NCBI GenBank assembly: GCA_002309305.1
Contig: DBWR01000052.1
Coordinates: 49,899-65,808, forward strand
Length of the DNA stretch: 15,910 nucleotides
Reading direction: 5' to 3'
Source: Treponema sp. UBA1233
Lineage (GTDB): Bacteria > Spirochaetota > Spirochaetia > Treponematales > Treponemataceae
A program made the translations under genes and the position numbers. Of this stretch, positions 7,153-15,768 are shown in pieces (position 1 is the first letter of the stretch; every line of letters begins with the position of its first letter). The notes below the pieces were generated by a model. That model was given only the letters and a program-made list of their open reading frames with translations. It had not been told where the DNA came from and ran no database searches.

Positions 7153-10068
7153 ATGAAACTGGTGAATGATTTTGTTGGCGCAGGTATGTCCATCATCGTG
7201 CTTTTGTCAAATCTAGGACTTTATCCGCAGAAACTTGAAGTAAAGAAAGACTTTCAAAAGGAAATTCAACTCAAGATAAAAGAAACCGACGAAGAACCCA
7301 AAAAAATGACTGTGGAATTCAAACCTCTTGAACGATTTGAGTTTGACAGCGAGGGACGTGAGGTTTATTACGAAGATTTGAGTAATGGCGCGTGGTTTTA
7401 TGACATTTATGAATACTACAGCAAGGCAGAACTGAAAGGTAAACAGAACGATAAAAAGCGGGTTGCAACTTACGATAAAAATGGCAGGAATACATACTTG
7501 GTCAAGGAAAATGCAAAAGGAATGGAAGAACTGGTCCGCGAGTATGGCAAGAATGGAACCCCAATCCACATCAAGGGTAACATCATGGATTTTAAGGAAT
7601 TCTTTGAAAACAGGGACGTGGATGTTTACTGGCGCAGTTGCACGGAAATTTGGCTTGACGAAAATGGAAATGTGACCCATGCCATAAGTGATCATGGATT
7701 TGAAGAATGGTTTGAGTATGACGAAAATTCCAATTGCCTTCACAAATGGAACAACGAGGGTTATGACTGCAAATCCGAATATGATAAAGACGGAAATCGG
7801 ATTCACCTTTATGTTAAGTCTCCAACGACATATAGCAGTTATTCTAAAGATGCCACGCAGGAAAGGTGGATGACATATTCGGCCGACGGAAAGATGCTTA
7901 CCGAAAAGTCTGAATTGAATTTTTATGACGATAATACTTATACAAATAAAGTCAGTTTTAACAACTTTTACTCAGAGTATGAATACGACAGTCAGGGAAG
8001 GCTTATAACGGAATATTCCACAGTAATCGACACGACATACGAAGTCGAAGACGAATTCTATCGCATGAAGATAAGCTACATTTATTCGGATGACGAAAGG
8101 ACATTCACAGAAAGAACAGAGTATCACTATTACGAGGATGATGAGTTTGCAGAATTAATATACAGCGAACTGGAAGAGATAGAAACACTAAATGATGAAA
8201 AAGGCAGACCGCTTCGTATTTTGACAAGGGGATGTGAGCGTTGGGATATAGACGAACCTGATCCAGATTTTGATTATGAAGATGAAGAGTGGTACAGTTA
8301 CGATGCGGACGGAACCCAACACCATATAATTTCTACGGGAGAAGAAGATGCATATTCTCCAAACGGCAACATCATTTATTCAAAACAAAACATCTACAGC
8401 AACGAATGGCGCGAAGAACGTTACCTCGACAATGACAGAAAACAAGATACCTATGCCACACATTACAAAATCCTGAAAAACGGCAAAAAGGAAGTTACCT
8501 ACGAAGCCTGGACTGAATATGATGATGCTGGAAGGGAAACACATTACAAATACCTGTCCTACACCAGCGACCGCCATCCACAGGAAGAATCATGGCACGA
8601 GTACACATCCGGCGGAAACCTTAAGTACGAAAAGAAGCTGAAGGTAGAATATGAGGATCCGGACACAGGTTTGTATTCACCTGTAAAGACGGAAAAAACT
8701 GAGGAATACATATCCACCTTTGATGAGCATGAAAATGAACTTTCTTTAGACATGTATGAAAACGGCGAGAAAACAGACTATTCAAGAAAAGGTTCATATA
8801 AATATGATGACCAGGGCAGGATGACCTATGAGTTTCACGGCAATTACTACGAAGGAAAATTGCGTGAAAACACAGAGGGCTGGTATGAATATGACGAAAA
8901 CGGATATCTTACATACAAGAAACTAAAGGGATACAGCACATCATCTTTTGGAAGCTATAAGCCGGAAAGCGTTCCCATGTGCGAATACTTTTTTGTAAAT
9001 CAATACAGCTACCACACGAACGGCAAGATAAAGGAATGCGTGCGGTATTATTACAAGAATGAATTCTACGAGCGTGACTGGCAGCCAGATCTTCTTCGCC
9101 TTGCTGACATAGAAGAAGCCAAACAGCCAAAGAAACCTGTCATTGTTCCAGACCCCATGAATGACGGAAAAGATTATGTTGAAGAAATCCGTTTTGAATC
9201 TTCGTCAAAATACATCGGTATAAACAACAACTTCTGGGGTGTAGTTGCAAATACCACGGCTCCGGTTTACGAAACCATTCAGCACAAGTTTGGAGACAAG
9301 CCTGCGTTCACCATGAAAAAAGGTGATGCGGTAAAGCTTCATGCAGTGTCCAAGGACGGTTACCAGTACGGCTCCGGAGACTTTTTCCACAGATGGAAGA
9401 TTGAAACCGGTGACGGCAAGACTGGCTGGATATCTGGACATGACCTAATTCCAGTCGGCATGAGGAATGATGTTCCTCCGATATATGCAGATTATTTTGT
9501 CGTGGTTGGAAGCTACCCCGGATACCTGATGGATGCAGGAAAGTTTACCCTTTGTGTAATTGGGAACAGTTATGGTTCCATGGGATTTTACAATGGAGAC
9601 ATCCGCTATGACACAGGCATGACAGGCGACACTCCATTCTATATGGAAGGATTTGTTGTAAGCCGGACAGACAGGAAGAGGGCCTATCGCTGGAATGAAG
9701 AAAGAGGATGCTTTGTGTCAGAGTATTACGAAAAGGCCAAAGATTCCGACCAGTGGAAACTTGTTGAAACAAACGAAAGCTCTACAAGCGAAAATGAAAC
9801 AATACTTCGCATAAAAGGATATTATTATTCAGAAGAATACTATGCGGCAAAGAACGCCATAGAAGACAACGACATGGATTTGCTTTCCAAAGTTATTGCA
9901 AGCGGCTACAAGGCAGACACGATGGGAGAAGACCAAAGCCTACTCCTCTGTGCCAAAAGAAACAATAACCAGGTCGCCCTGGACATGATGCTTCAAAACG
10001 GATTCTCACGCTATGTGTATGTTCCGGGAGAAGAGGATGTATTCATGGTTGACATAGACGAGTTTTAA
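7153..10068 (+). CDS. Large YD-repeat protein with SH3-like and ankyrin-like C-terminal parts
   Basis: This 971-residue protein has no close family I can name. Residues 8-24 are hydrophobic and may be a signal anchor, but no clear cleavage site follows. From about 60 to 665 it consists of some 17 degenerate repeats centred on Y-x-Y-D-x-x-G-x, for example YEYDSQGRLITEY, YKYDDQGRMTYEF and YEYDENGYLTYKK. These resemble the YD beta-strand repeats of RHS-type proteins. Residues about 695-775 look like a bacterial SH3 domain, with a TAPVYE start, KKGDAVKLHAV and GKTGWISGHDL. An unassigned beta-rich stretch covers about 780-870. Residues 895-950 look like one or two ankyrin repeats (AAKNAIEDNDMDLLSKVIASG, then LLLCAKRNNNQVALDMML). 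There is no RHS core protease motif and no obvious toxin tip. A GAGGTAGG ribosome binding region precedes the ATG. Envelope-associated binding is a plausible role, but unproven. Confidence 0.85.
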   Translation: MKLVNDFVGAGMSIIVLLSNLGLYPQKLEVKKDFQKEIQLKIKETDEEPKKMTVEFKPLERFEFDSEGREVYYEDLSNGAWFYDIYEYYSKAELKGKQNDKKRVATYDKNGRNTYLVKENAKGMEELVREYGKNGTPIHIKGNIMDFKEFFENRDVDVYWRSCTEIWLDENGNVTHAISDHGFEEWFEYDENSNCLHKWNNEGYDCKSEYDKDGNRIHLYVKSPTTYSSYSKDATQERWMTYSADGKMLTEKSELNFYDDNTYTNKVSFNNFYSEYEYDSQGRLITEYSTVIDTTYEVEDEFYRMKISYIYSDDERTFTERTEYHYYEDDEFAELIYSELEEIETLNDEKGRPLRILTRGCERWDIDEPDPDFDYEDEEWYSYDADGTQHHIISTGEEDAYSPNGNIIYSKQNIYSNEWREERYLDNDRKQDTYATHYKILKNGKKEVTYEAWTEYDDAGRETHYKYLSYTSDRHPQEESWHEYTSGGNLKYEKKLKVEYEDPDTGLYSPVKTEKTEEYISTFDEHENELSLDMYENGEKTDYSRKGSYKYDDQGRMTYEFHGNYYEGKLRENTEGWYEYDENGYLTYKKLKGYSTSSFGSYKPESVPMCEYFFVNQYSYHTNGKIKECVRYYYKNEFYERDWQPDLLRLADIEEAKQPKKPVIVPDPMNDGKDYVEEIRFESSSKYIGINNNFWGVVANTTAPVYETIQHKFGDKPAFTMKKGDAVKLHAVSKDGYQYGSGDFFHRWKIETGDGKTGWISGHDLIPVGMRNDVPPIYADYFVVVGSYPGYLMDAGKFTLCVIGNSYGSMGFYNGDIRYDTGMTGDTPFYMEGFVVSRTDRKRAYRWNEERGCFVSEYYEKAKDSDQWKLVETNESSTSENETILRIKGYYYSEEYYAAKNAIEDNDMDLLSKVIASGYKADTMGEDQSLLLCAKRNNNQVALDMMLQNGFSRYVYVPGEEDVFMVDIDEF

Positions 10069-10076
10069 GGACTAAT

Positions 10077-10091
10077 ATGAAATCATTATGA
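10077..10091 (+). promoter_or_regulatory. Four-codon mini reading frame before the 10088 gene
   Basis: AAGGA at 10067-10071 lies 5 bases before an ATG at 10077. The frame reads M-K-S-L and stops with a TGA that overlaps the next ATG (ATGA, 10088-10091). Ribosomes could load here and restart at 10088, whose own upstream spacing is poor. The only evidence is the arrangement of signals. Confidence 0.3.
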
Positions 10092-10648
10092 TGTATTTTT
10101 TAATTATTTCAGGAATTCTGCTGGTTGCTTTATTTGCAAAACAACTCTTTAAAAAGAATCCTGAAACTGATAAGGATCCTTATGCAGACTTGCGGGATGA
10201 CACGGTACAAACTCCAGATGATGGCAATGTCGTCAGAGAAGTGACTTCTGAGTTTGACGAAAAGTATTATGAACGCTGCCGGAGGGGAGAGCCGTATCAG
10301 CTCTTTATGAAATTCGTATCTGTTCAGGACTGTGATTTTGTTCAGAGCATGCTTTATGGAGACAATATTCCAAGTCACTCCGAACACCGACACATGAACA
10401 CAATCTATGGGGAATTATCAACAGTATTTCCAGTTCAACTTTGGATCATGACATTCGACTATGATAGGGCGTTTGAAATTGCCAACCAATTCGTCATCCA
10501 GAAAAGCGAAAAATTCAAAACCGAAGAACCAAATGCGATGGAGACAATAAAAAAAGTCATTGGAGTTTTGACATCCCCTTACCCCATAACAAAACCTCAG
10601 GAAATCATGGGCCTGACAATCTTCCCAAAAGCGGAAAGGGAAGAATAA
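10088..10648 (+). CDS. Membrane-anchored small protein, possibly DUF2007-like
   Basis: The 186-residue product begins with one membrane segment (residues 2-18), followed by a Lys/Asp-rich linker (19-60). A soluble domain follows at about 68-135, containing PYQLFMKFVSVQDCDFVQSM and later VQLWIMTFDYDRAFEIANQF. The pattern of one strand, a helix choosing between 'levels', a central strand and a final helix beginning with a D/E-x-A motif recalls the DUF2007 fold of putative signal-transducing proteins. This is a weak match by eye. The ATG at 10088 has no ribosome binding site at normal distance, but a four-codon reading frame (10077-10091) with a good AAGGA site ends over it as ATGA, suggesting translational coupling. 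It follows the YD-repeat gene by 19 bases and may act with it. Confidence 0.7.
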   Translation: MMYFLIISGILLVALFAKQLFKKNPETDKDPYADLRDDTVQTPDDGNVVREVTSEFDEKYYERCRRGEPYQLFMKFVSVQDCDFVQSMLYGDNIPSHSEHRHMNTIYGELSTVFPVQLWIMTFDYDRAFEIANQFVIQKSEKFKTEEPNAMETIKKVIGVLTSPYPITKPQEIMGLTIFPKAEREE

Positions 10649-10684
10649 AAAAACTTTTTTACAGCTTTTTTACTTTCTTTTTTT
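10649..10684 (+). terminator. A/T-tract stretch, possible weak terminator
   Basis: After the stop of the preceding gene come A7, C, T6, then further runs of T6 (10666-10671) and T7 (10678-10684). A7-C-T6 could fold as a weak A/T hairpin followed by T-runs, but no G/C stem exists. The T-runs repeat at roughly 11 to 12 bases, so the same stretch may instead be curved DNA that helps the GH2 promoter just downstream. Confidence 0.3.
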
Positions 10685-10696
10685 CAAATCTTGCTT

Positions 10697-10702
10697 TATA
10701 CT
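10697..10702 (+). promoter_or_regulatory. -10 box of a leaderless-type GH2 promoter
   Basis: TATACT at 10697-10702 matches the -10 consensus at five of six bases. Six bases follow, and then the ATG at 10709, so the expected transcription start is the A of the start codon itself. The -35 position (TTTCTT, 10674-10679) is poor, but phased T-runs lie directly upstream. Confidence 0.45.
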
Positions 10703-10708
10703 GGAAGA

Positions 10709-13700
10709 ATGAAGACACTTTTTAATGACGGCTGGAGTTTTTCGGAACTGGCCATAGACGAAAAAACAATGTATAAGGGCGACAATATCGTTCTTTTTGA
10801 GCCGGATCAGTTTTATGACAGGGCAGGGACCTTGGGTTATGAACCTGTGCGCATTCCGCATGACTGGCAGATTTACCATGTAAAGGACCTCTACAAAAAC
10901 AGTGTGGGCTTTTACAAAAAAAGTTTTGAGCTTTCTCCAGAACAAATTGAAGGACGACACAACGCAATTCGCTTTGAAGGCATCTACATGAACAGCGCTG
11001 TCTGGGTAAACGGGAAAAAAGCCGGTGAATGGAAATATGGCTATGCAACTTTTGAATATGACATTTCTAATCTGGTAAAAACCGGTTGCAATGAAATACT
11101 TGTGATTGCGGTTTATCAGAATTGTAATACGCGATGGTATTCAGGTGCAGGAATTTTCCGCGATGTAACTTTCATCAACACGCCTGCGGTGCATTTGACA
11201 ACTGATGGTTTGTATTTTACTGCAAGGCCAGTGGACGCTTCAAAATTGAACGGCAAATGGAATGTCAGCATTTCTGTTGAAGCAGCAGGAAAAATCGACG
11301 GTCATAAAATCGAAAACACAATTTCCACACCCGAGGGAACTGTGTTTGCAAAATCAAAATCCCTTCTTGCTCCAATTCCACTGGATGATGAAGAAATAGA
11401 GTGGATGCATAAAAACGTTTCTGGACTGGTGGATGATTCAATTTCACGTGCAGGAGAAGAACTGGAGGTAGAAAACCCAAGGCTATGGGATACGGATTCA
11501 CCATTCTTCTACATCCTTACTTCCAGACTTTATGATAAAGATGGCAATGTAATTGATGAGCAAAGCGTTCATTGTGGTTTTAAGTATGCAGAGTTTACTT
11601 CAGACAGGGGATTTTTTCTTAACGGCCGCCACATTAAAATCTATGGAGCCTGCCATCACCACGACCATGGAATCCTCGGTTCAGCGTTTGACGTAAACGC
11701 ACTCCGGCGGCAATTCAACCGCTTAAAGGAAATGGGTATAAACTCAATCCGCTGTTCACATAATCCACCGCCTTCTGCATGGATGGATCTTTGTGACGAA
11801 ATGGGACTGATGGTTGATGATGAATCCTTTGACATGTGGGAAAAGAACAAGACGCCGTTTGACTATGCGAATTACTTCAATGAATGGTGTGAGCGTGATG
11901 TTGCAGCCTGGGTTCGCCGTGACAGGAATCACCCAAGCCTGATAATGTGGTCAATCGGTAATGAAATCAACGATACCCATGAGGGAAATGGTTTTGAAAT
12001 AACAAAAAGATTGTATTCCTTCGTCGTAAAAAATGATCCAAACAGGAATGCACCTATAACGTCTGCCTCCAACTACATGATGGGAGAGGGGGCTCAAAAG
12101 TGTGCGACCCAACTGGATTTGGTGGGATATAATTATCTTGAACGGCTTTATGACGATCATCACGCAAAACATCCTGAATGGAAAATATATGGTTCCGAAA
12201 CTTCTTCAACTGTTCAAAGCCGCGGAATCTACCACTTCCCGGAATCACTCAAGCTGGTTACGTTCAGTGACGGACAGTGTTCGACCTTGGGAAACTGTAC
12301 AACTTCATGGGGAGGAAAGAGTACCCAGAAGATGATAACAGGAGACCGTGATTGTCCATTCAGCGCGGGGCAATTCATTTGGACGGGATGGGATTACATT
12401 GGCGAACCGACTCCCTATCACTCAAAGAATTCCTTCTTCGGTCAGATTGATACGGCGGGATTCCCTAAAGATACCTTCTACCTCTACAAAGCAGAATGGG
12501 CGGGAAAAAGAACCGAACCTTTTGTTCATCTTCTACCATACTGGGATTGGAACGAGGGACAAAAGATTGACGTAAAGGCATATTCAAATGCAGACAGTGT
12601 GGAGCTTTTCTTTAACGGAAAATCACTGGGGTGTCAAAAGATTAATCACAAGGATGGGGAAGAACCATTTGGGCGGTGGAATCTTGAATATCACAGGGGC
12701 GAAGTAAAGGCTGTTGCTTATGATGAAAACGGAAGGGAGATTGCACAAGAAACAAAACGCTCTTTTGGTGATCCTGAACGAATTGTGCTGACACCAGAAT
12801 ACGAAAACACAGGGGACCTGCACTTCATTCAAATCATGACTGTGGACAAGGACGGAACTCCCGTTGAAAATGCACGCAATTACATTACTGTAAAACTGGA
12901 TGGTGATGCGGAACTTTTGGGAATGGATAACGGTGATTCAACTGATTATGACGAGTATAAACCGACAGGACAAACGCATACAAGAAAACTCTTTGCAAAC
13001 CGTCTGATAGCCATTGTCCGGACAAAAACTCAAGACTCTTCTTTTGTGATTACCGCCGCAAGCAAGGATTTACAGAATGTCTCGCTCAAATATGACGGAA
13101 GTGCTGCTGGTGAAAACAAATGGAGTGAAACAAAAGCCGACACAAATGTTCATGCTGAAAAAGATTTTGTTCCAACACGGAAAATTGAATTGACAGCGGA
13201 TGGAGAGATAAAGCTTGATGCAGAAAATCGTGAGGTTCGAGTAAGCGCCAGGGTTTTGCCTGAAAATGCGAGCCTAAAGGAAATAAACTGGAATGCAGTG
13301 CTAAAGGAATGTGTTTCTTCGGATAATATTTCTGTTGCGGTGGAAGATGGTGACAGGAACTCCGGTAAGCAGACTGCCGTGATTCATGCGGAAAGTGATG
13401 GAGAATGCATTTTGCGTTGTACTGCCCGAAATGGAACAGAGAATGATGAGGTTTTGAGCGACCTTCCGTTTGCTGTAAGTGGAATAGGAACCCACATGCA
13501 TAATCCGTACAAGTTGATTGAGGCATGCCGAATGAGCTCTTGGGATGAATCAGGCGGAAAGGCAAAGCCGGAGGTTTCTCTTGAAAGCGGAATATGCACA
13601 CTGACCAGCGGCCGTACATGGATTAGCTTTGACAATGTGGATTTCGGTTCTGAAGGTGCGGACTTGATTCACATTCCGATATTTGCATTTAGCGAGGAAG

Positions 13701-13915
13701 TCGATCTTGAGGTTTGGGACGGAAAACCTGTTCCAGATTCAGATGGAAAGAAAGGGGAACTTCTTGGCAAATTCATCTACAGGCACAAATCAATCTACAA
13801 CGTGTATTCGGAAAATACATTCACTCTGAATAAGAAACTATTTGGAGTCCACACTCTAAGCTTTGTCCTTAGGGAGGGAATCTATTTCCGAGGATTCTAT
13901 TTTGACAGAGGCTGA
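10709..13915 (+). CDS. Glycoside hydrolase family 2 beta-galactosidase
   Basis: The 1068-residue enzyme should cleave terminal beta-galactose by a retaining mechanism. It has no signal peptide, so it acts in the cytosol on imported sugars. An N-terminal jelly-roll domain (about 1-165) contains IPHDW and RWYSGAGIFRDV. An Ig-like domain with a charged insert follows (about 166-300), then the TIM barrel (about 305-600). The acid/base is Glu419 in WSIGNEIND and the nucleophile is Glu497 in IYGSETSSTVQSRG. Next come a DUF4982-type domain (LLPYWDWNEGQKIDVKAYS) near 605-680, Ig-like modules to about 930, and a C-terminal beta-sandwich ending RGFYFDRG. Beta-glucuronidase is possible within GH2, but the SETSST nucleophile motif and DUF4982 favour galactosidase. 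I chose ATG 10709 over an upstream in-frame TTG because MKTLFNDGWSF is the typical opening. The 3' end overlaps ddl. Confidence 0.9.
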   Translation: MKTLFNDGWSFSELAIDEKTMYKGDNIVLFEPDQFYDRAGTLGYEPVRIPHDWQIYHVKDLYKNSVGFYKKSFELSPEQIEGRHNAIRFEGIYMNSAVWVNGKKAGEWKYGYATFEYDISNLVKTGCNEILVIAVYQNCNTRWYSGAGIFRDVTFINTPAVHLTTDGLYFTARPVDASKLNGKWNVSISVEAAGKIDGHKIENTISTPEGTVFAKSKSLLAPIPLDDEEIEWMHKNVSGLVDDSISRAGEELEVENPRLWDTDSPFFYILTSRLYDKDGNVIDEQSVHCGFKYAEFTSDRGFFLNGRHIKIYGACHHHDHGILGSAFDVNALRRQFNRLKEMGINSIRCSHNPPPSAWMDLCDEMGLMVDDESFDMWEKNKTPFDYANYFNEWCERDVAAWVRRDRNHPSLIMWSIGNEINDTHEGNGFEITKRLYSFVVKNDPNRNAPITSASNYMMGEGAQKCATQLDLVGYNYLERLYDDHHAKHPEWKIYGSETSSTVQSRGIYHFPESLKLVTFSDGQCSTLGNCTTSWGGKSTQKMITGDRDCPFSAGQFIWTGWDYIGEPTPYHSKNSFFGQIDTAGFPKDTFYLYKAEWAGKRTEPFVHLLPYWDWNEGQKIDVKAYSNADSVELFFNGKSLGCQKINHKDGEEPFGRWNLEYHRGEVKAVAYDENGREIAQETKRSFGDPERIVLTPEYENTGDLHFIQIMTVDKDGTPVENARNYITVKLDGDAELLGMDNGDSTDYDEYKPTGQTHTRKLFANRLIAIVRTKTQDSSFVITAASKDLQNVSLKYDGSAAGENKWSETKADTNVHAEKDFVPTRKIELTADGEIKLDAENREVRVSARVLPENASLKEINWNAVLKECVSSDNISVAVEDGDRNSGKQTAVIHAESDGECILRCTARNGTENDEVLSDLPFAVSGIGTHMHNPYKLIEACRMSSWDESGGKAKPEVSLESGICTLTSGRTWISFDNVDFGSEGADLIHIPIFAFSEEVDLEVWDGKPVPDSDGKKGELLGKFIYRHKSIYNVYSENTFTLNKKLFGVHTLSFVLREGIYFRGFYFDRG

Positions 13916-14941
13916 AAGAACAAGACGTTCACAAAGATCTTCGTAGGAGATTCCAACGGCTCTAGCTTCCTGAGGAAGAAGGCTGTTTGGAGTCATTCCG
14001 GGAAGATTGTTTGCCTCAAGACAGTAGAATTTGTCGTCTTTGTCGGAAAGGATAAAATCCACACGGGAATAGTTTCCCAATCCAAGCATGTGGTGGACCG
14101 ATAGAGCCATGTCCTGTGCTTCCTTTGTTTTTTCCGGTGAAAGGGGTGCGGGGCAAATCTCCTCTGTAGCATCCGCCTGATATTTGTTCTTGTAATCGTA
14201 GAATCCCTGCTTTGGCCTGATTTCAATTATCGGAAGAGCCTTGCCGTCCAAAATACCAATTGAAAATTCACGACCGCTTATCATTTTTTCGATGAGGCAG
14301 ATGTTTTCGTATTTGGTTGAATACTTGATAGCATTTTCCCATTCCGATTCATTGTGCACAAGGGATACTCCACAGCTTGAACCACATCCTGTTGGTTTTA
14401 CAGCACAAGGAAGTCCGATTTTTGCGCGAACTTCTTCAACAGAATCTTTTTTGGGATCAAAGATAATCCAGTCAGGAGTTGGAATGCCGTTACCGACGAA
14501 GAGGTTTTTGCTCAACACTTTGTCCATCGCAAGGGCACATCCGATGTAGCCGGAACCAGTATACGGAACATTGATGCAATCCAGCACTGCCTGAAGCCGA
14601 CCGTTTTCTCCCATTCCTCCGTGACAGCCAAGAAATACCGCATCAGACAGCTTGCAGATTTCAAGTACACCAGGTCCAATCAAATCACGACGGCCACCGT
14701 TGTCTGCAATCAGTTTTTCCAGATCCGGTTCTGTTTCTGGTATTGAATATGAAAAGGTTTTGCCAGATTCTTTTTTTACAAATAGAGTTTCAAGAGCTGT
14801 GTCTTTTGGAATTCCCACATAGACATCCACAAAAGCCACTTCATGTCCTTTTTTAAGAAGTGCGTTGGATATTAAACTTGCCGAACAGAGAGAAACGTCT
14901 CGCTCTGGACTGATGCCGCCTGCTAAAACTGTTATCTTCAT
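13856..14941 (-). CDS. ddl: D-alanine--D-alanine ligase
   Basis: Ddl joins two D-alanines with ATP, giving the dipeptide added by MurF to the peptidoglycan precursor in the cytosol. The 361 residues show the whole ATP-grasp layout. These include GGISPERDVS (8-17) with Glu13 binding the first D-Ala, HGGMGENGRLQ (107-117), YTGSG then ALAMDK (127-141), VKPTGCGSSCGV (181-192) with Lys182, and the omega loop FYDYKNKY with Tyr254. RVDF follows (293-296), then LEANNLPGMTPNSLLP (308-323) with Glu309 and Asn311 as magnesium ligands. Tyr254 points to dipeptide rather than D-Ala-D-Lac synthesis. The C-terminus runs about 15 residues past the usual end: residues 343-361 are read from the opposite strand of the GH2 gene's end. 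It has its own promoter and no ribosome binding site before the ATG. Confidence 0.94.
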   Translation of the reverse strand: MKITVLAGGISPERDVSLCSASLISNALLKKGHEVAFVDVYVGIPKDTALETLFVKKESGKTFSYSIPETEPDLEKLIADNGGRRDLIGPGVLEICKLSDAVFLGCHGGMGENGRLQAVLDCINVPYTGSGYIGCALAMDKVLSKNLFVGNGIPTPDWIIFDPKKDSVEEVRAKIGLPCAVKPTGCGSSCGVSLVHNESEWENAIKYSTKYENICLIEKMISGREFSIGILDGKALPIIEIRPKQGFYDYKNKYQADATEEICPAPLSPEKTKEAQDMALSVHHMLGLGNYSRVDFILSDKDDKFYCLEANNLPGMTPNSLLPQEARAVGISYEDLCERLVLSASVKIESSEIDSLPKDKA

Positions 14942-14950
14942 AATACAGAA

Positions 14951-14979
14951 AGAATAACATATATGTGATGCGTATTCAA
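14951..14979 (-). promoter_or_regulatory. Promoter of ddl, near-leaderless
   Basis: On the minus strand TTGAAT (14979-14974) and TATTCT (14956-14951) are spaced by 17 bases. Only 9 bases separate the -10 box from the ATG at 14941, so the leader would be 0 to 3 bases, with no room for a ribosome binding site. The spacer includes the 10-base palindrome ACATATATGT (14957-14966). Confidence 0.5.
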
Positions 14980-14996
14980 GAAGATAAGAAAACTTG

Positions 14997-15767
14997 CTAA
15001 AGGATGTTTTGAATTATCCAGTGGGCTACACCGTCTTCGTTGTTTGATTTGCATGTTTGATCCGCCGCGTGCTTTACCTCGGGAATTGCGTTTGCCATGG
15101 CGACTCCGATTCCACAAACTTGAAGCATTCCAATATCGTTAAAATCATCACCAAAAGAAACAATCTGTTCAAGTGGAATGTTCAGCTTTGAGCCAAGGGC
15201 TTTGATGGCATTGTCTTTTGTTGCATCTTTCCTGCTCAGCTTAAACCATGGAATGTCGGAAAAAGGCAGAAGGTCGATTTTATCTTTACCAAAACTGTCG
15301 GCCAGTTCCTGAACTTTTTGTCCGTCTTGAGTCTGGATGCAAATCTTCATTGCGCTTTCGTCAAAGTTTTTAAAGTCGGTATAGGTCCAGTATCTGTCGC
15401 CGAATTCATCTTCGTCTGCATTTGAATAAAGACTCTTTTCGTTGTCGATTGAAATGATGATGTCATCTCCAAAAATCCTGAAGCAAGAATCAATCAGCCT
15501 CCTGGTATCTTGAACCGAAAACTCACAGGAGTAGATTTTTTCGTTGTTGAAAAGCACAAGCCCGCCACCGTTTGTAATCGCAATGTCGGGAGTAATTCCA
15601 TCCAGATATCTTACCGCATTGACCAAAGCCCGCGAAGTTGAAATGCCGAACAGCACACCTTTTTTCTGCGCGTCAAGAATCGTCTGTTTTGTAAGTGGGG
15701 AAATCGACTTGTCATCATGGAAGAGGGTTCCATCCAAGTCCGTAAGAATTAATTTGACAGTATCCAT
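14997..15767 (-). CDS. HAD-superfamily (Cof-type) sugar or nucleotide phosphatase
   Basis: Cof-type HAD proteins are Mg-dependent cytosolic phosphatases acting on sugar phosphates, flavin or nucleotide phosphates. I start the protein at the ATG at 15767 rather than the TTG two codons upstream, giving 256 residues that begin MDTVKLILTDLDGTLF, the standard opening. Motif I is DLDGT, with Asp10 as nucleophile and Asp12 as acid/base. Motif II is the STS at 44-46. Lys184 in the DATKDNA stretch supplies motif III. Motif IV is GDDFND, with Asp207, Asp208 and Asp211 around the Mg ion. Residues about 80-180 form the C2-type cap that sets substrate choice. The exact substrate cannot be told. It lies 55 bases upstream of ddl on the same strand, but ddl has its own promoter, so the two need not form one operon. 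Confidence 0.9.
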   Translation of the reverse strand: MDTVKLILTDLDGTLFHDDKSISPLTKQTILDAQKKGVLFGISTSRALVNAVRYLDGITPDIAITNGGGLVLFNNEKIYSCEFSVQDTRRLIDSCFRIFGDDIIISIDNEKSLYSNADEDEFGDRYWTYTDFKNFDESAMKICIQTQDGQKVQELADSFGKDKIDLLPFSDIPWFKLSRKDATKDNAIKALGSKLNIPLEQIVSFGDDFNDIGMLQVCGIGVAMANAIPEVKHAADQTCKSNNEDGVAHWIIQNIL

Positions 15768-15768
15768 A

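Noticed and set aside
7213..7806. A 197-codon hydrophobic open frame opposite the YD-repeat gene
   Set aside because: Its hydrophobic character comes from reading Glu/Lys-rich codons backwards. There is no ribosome binding site, and the sense gene has clear repeats.
7153..10068. A classic RHS polymorphic toxin
   Set aside because: The YD repeats are present, but I see no core self-cleavage motif and no variable toxin domain after the repeats. The C-terminus is SH3-like and ankyrin-like instead.
13086..13619. A 177-codon open frame on the minus strand inside the GH2 gene
   Set aside because: It lies wholly opposite conserved GH2 coding sequence, is rich in His, Ser and Pro like a typical antisense shadow, and shows no family motif.
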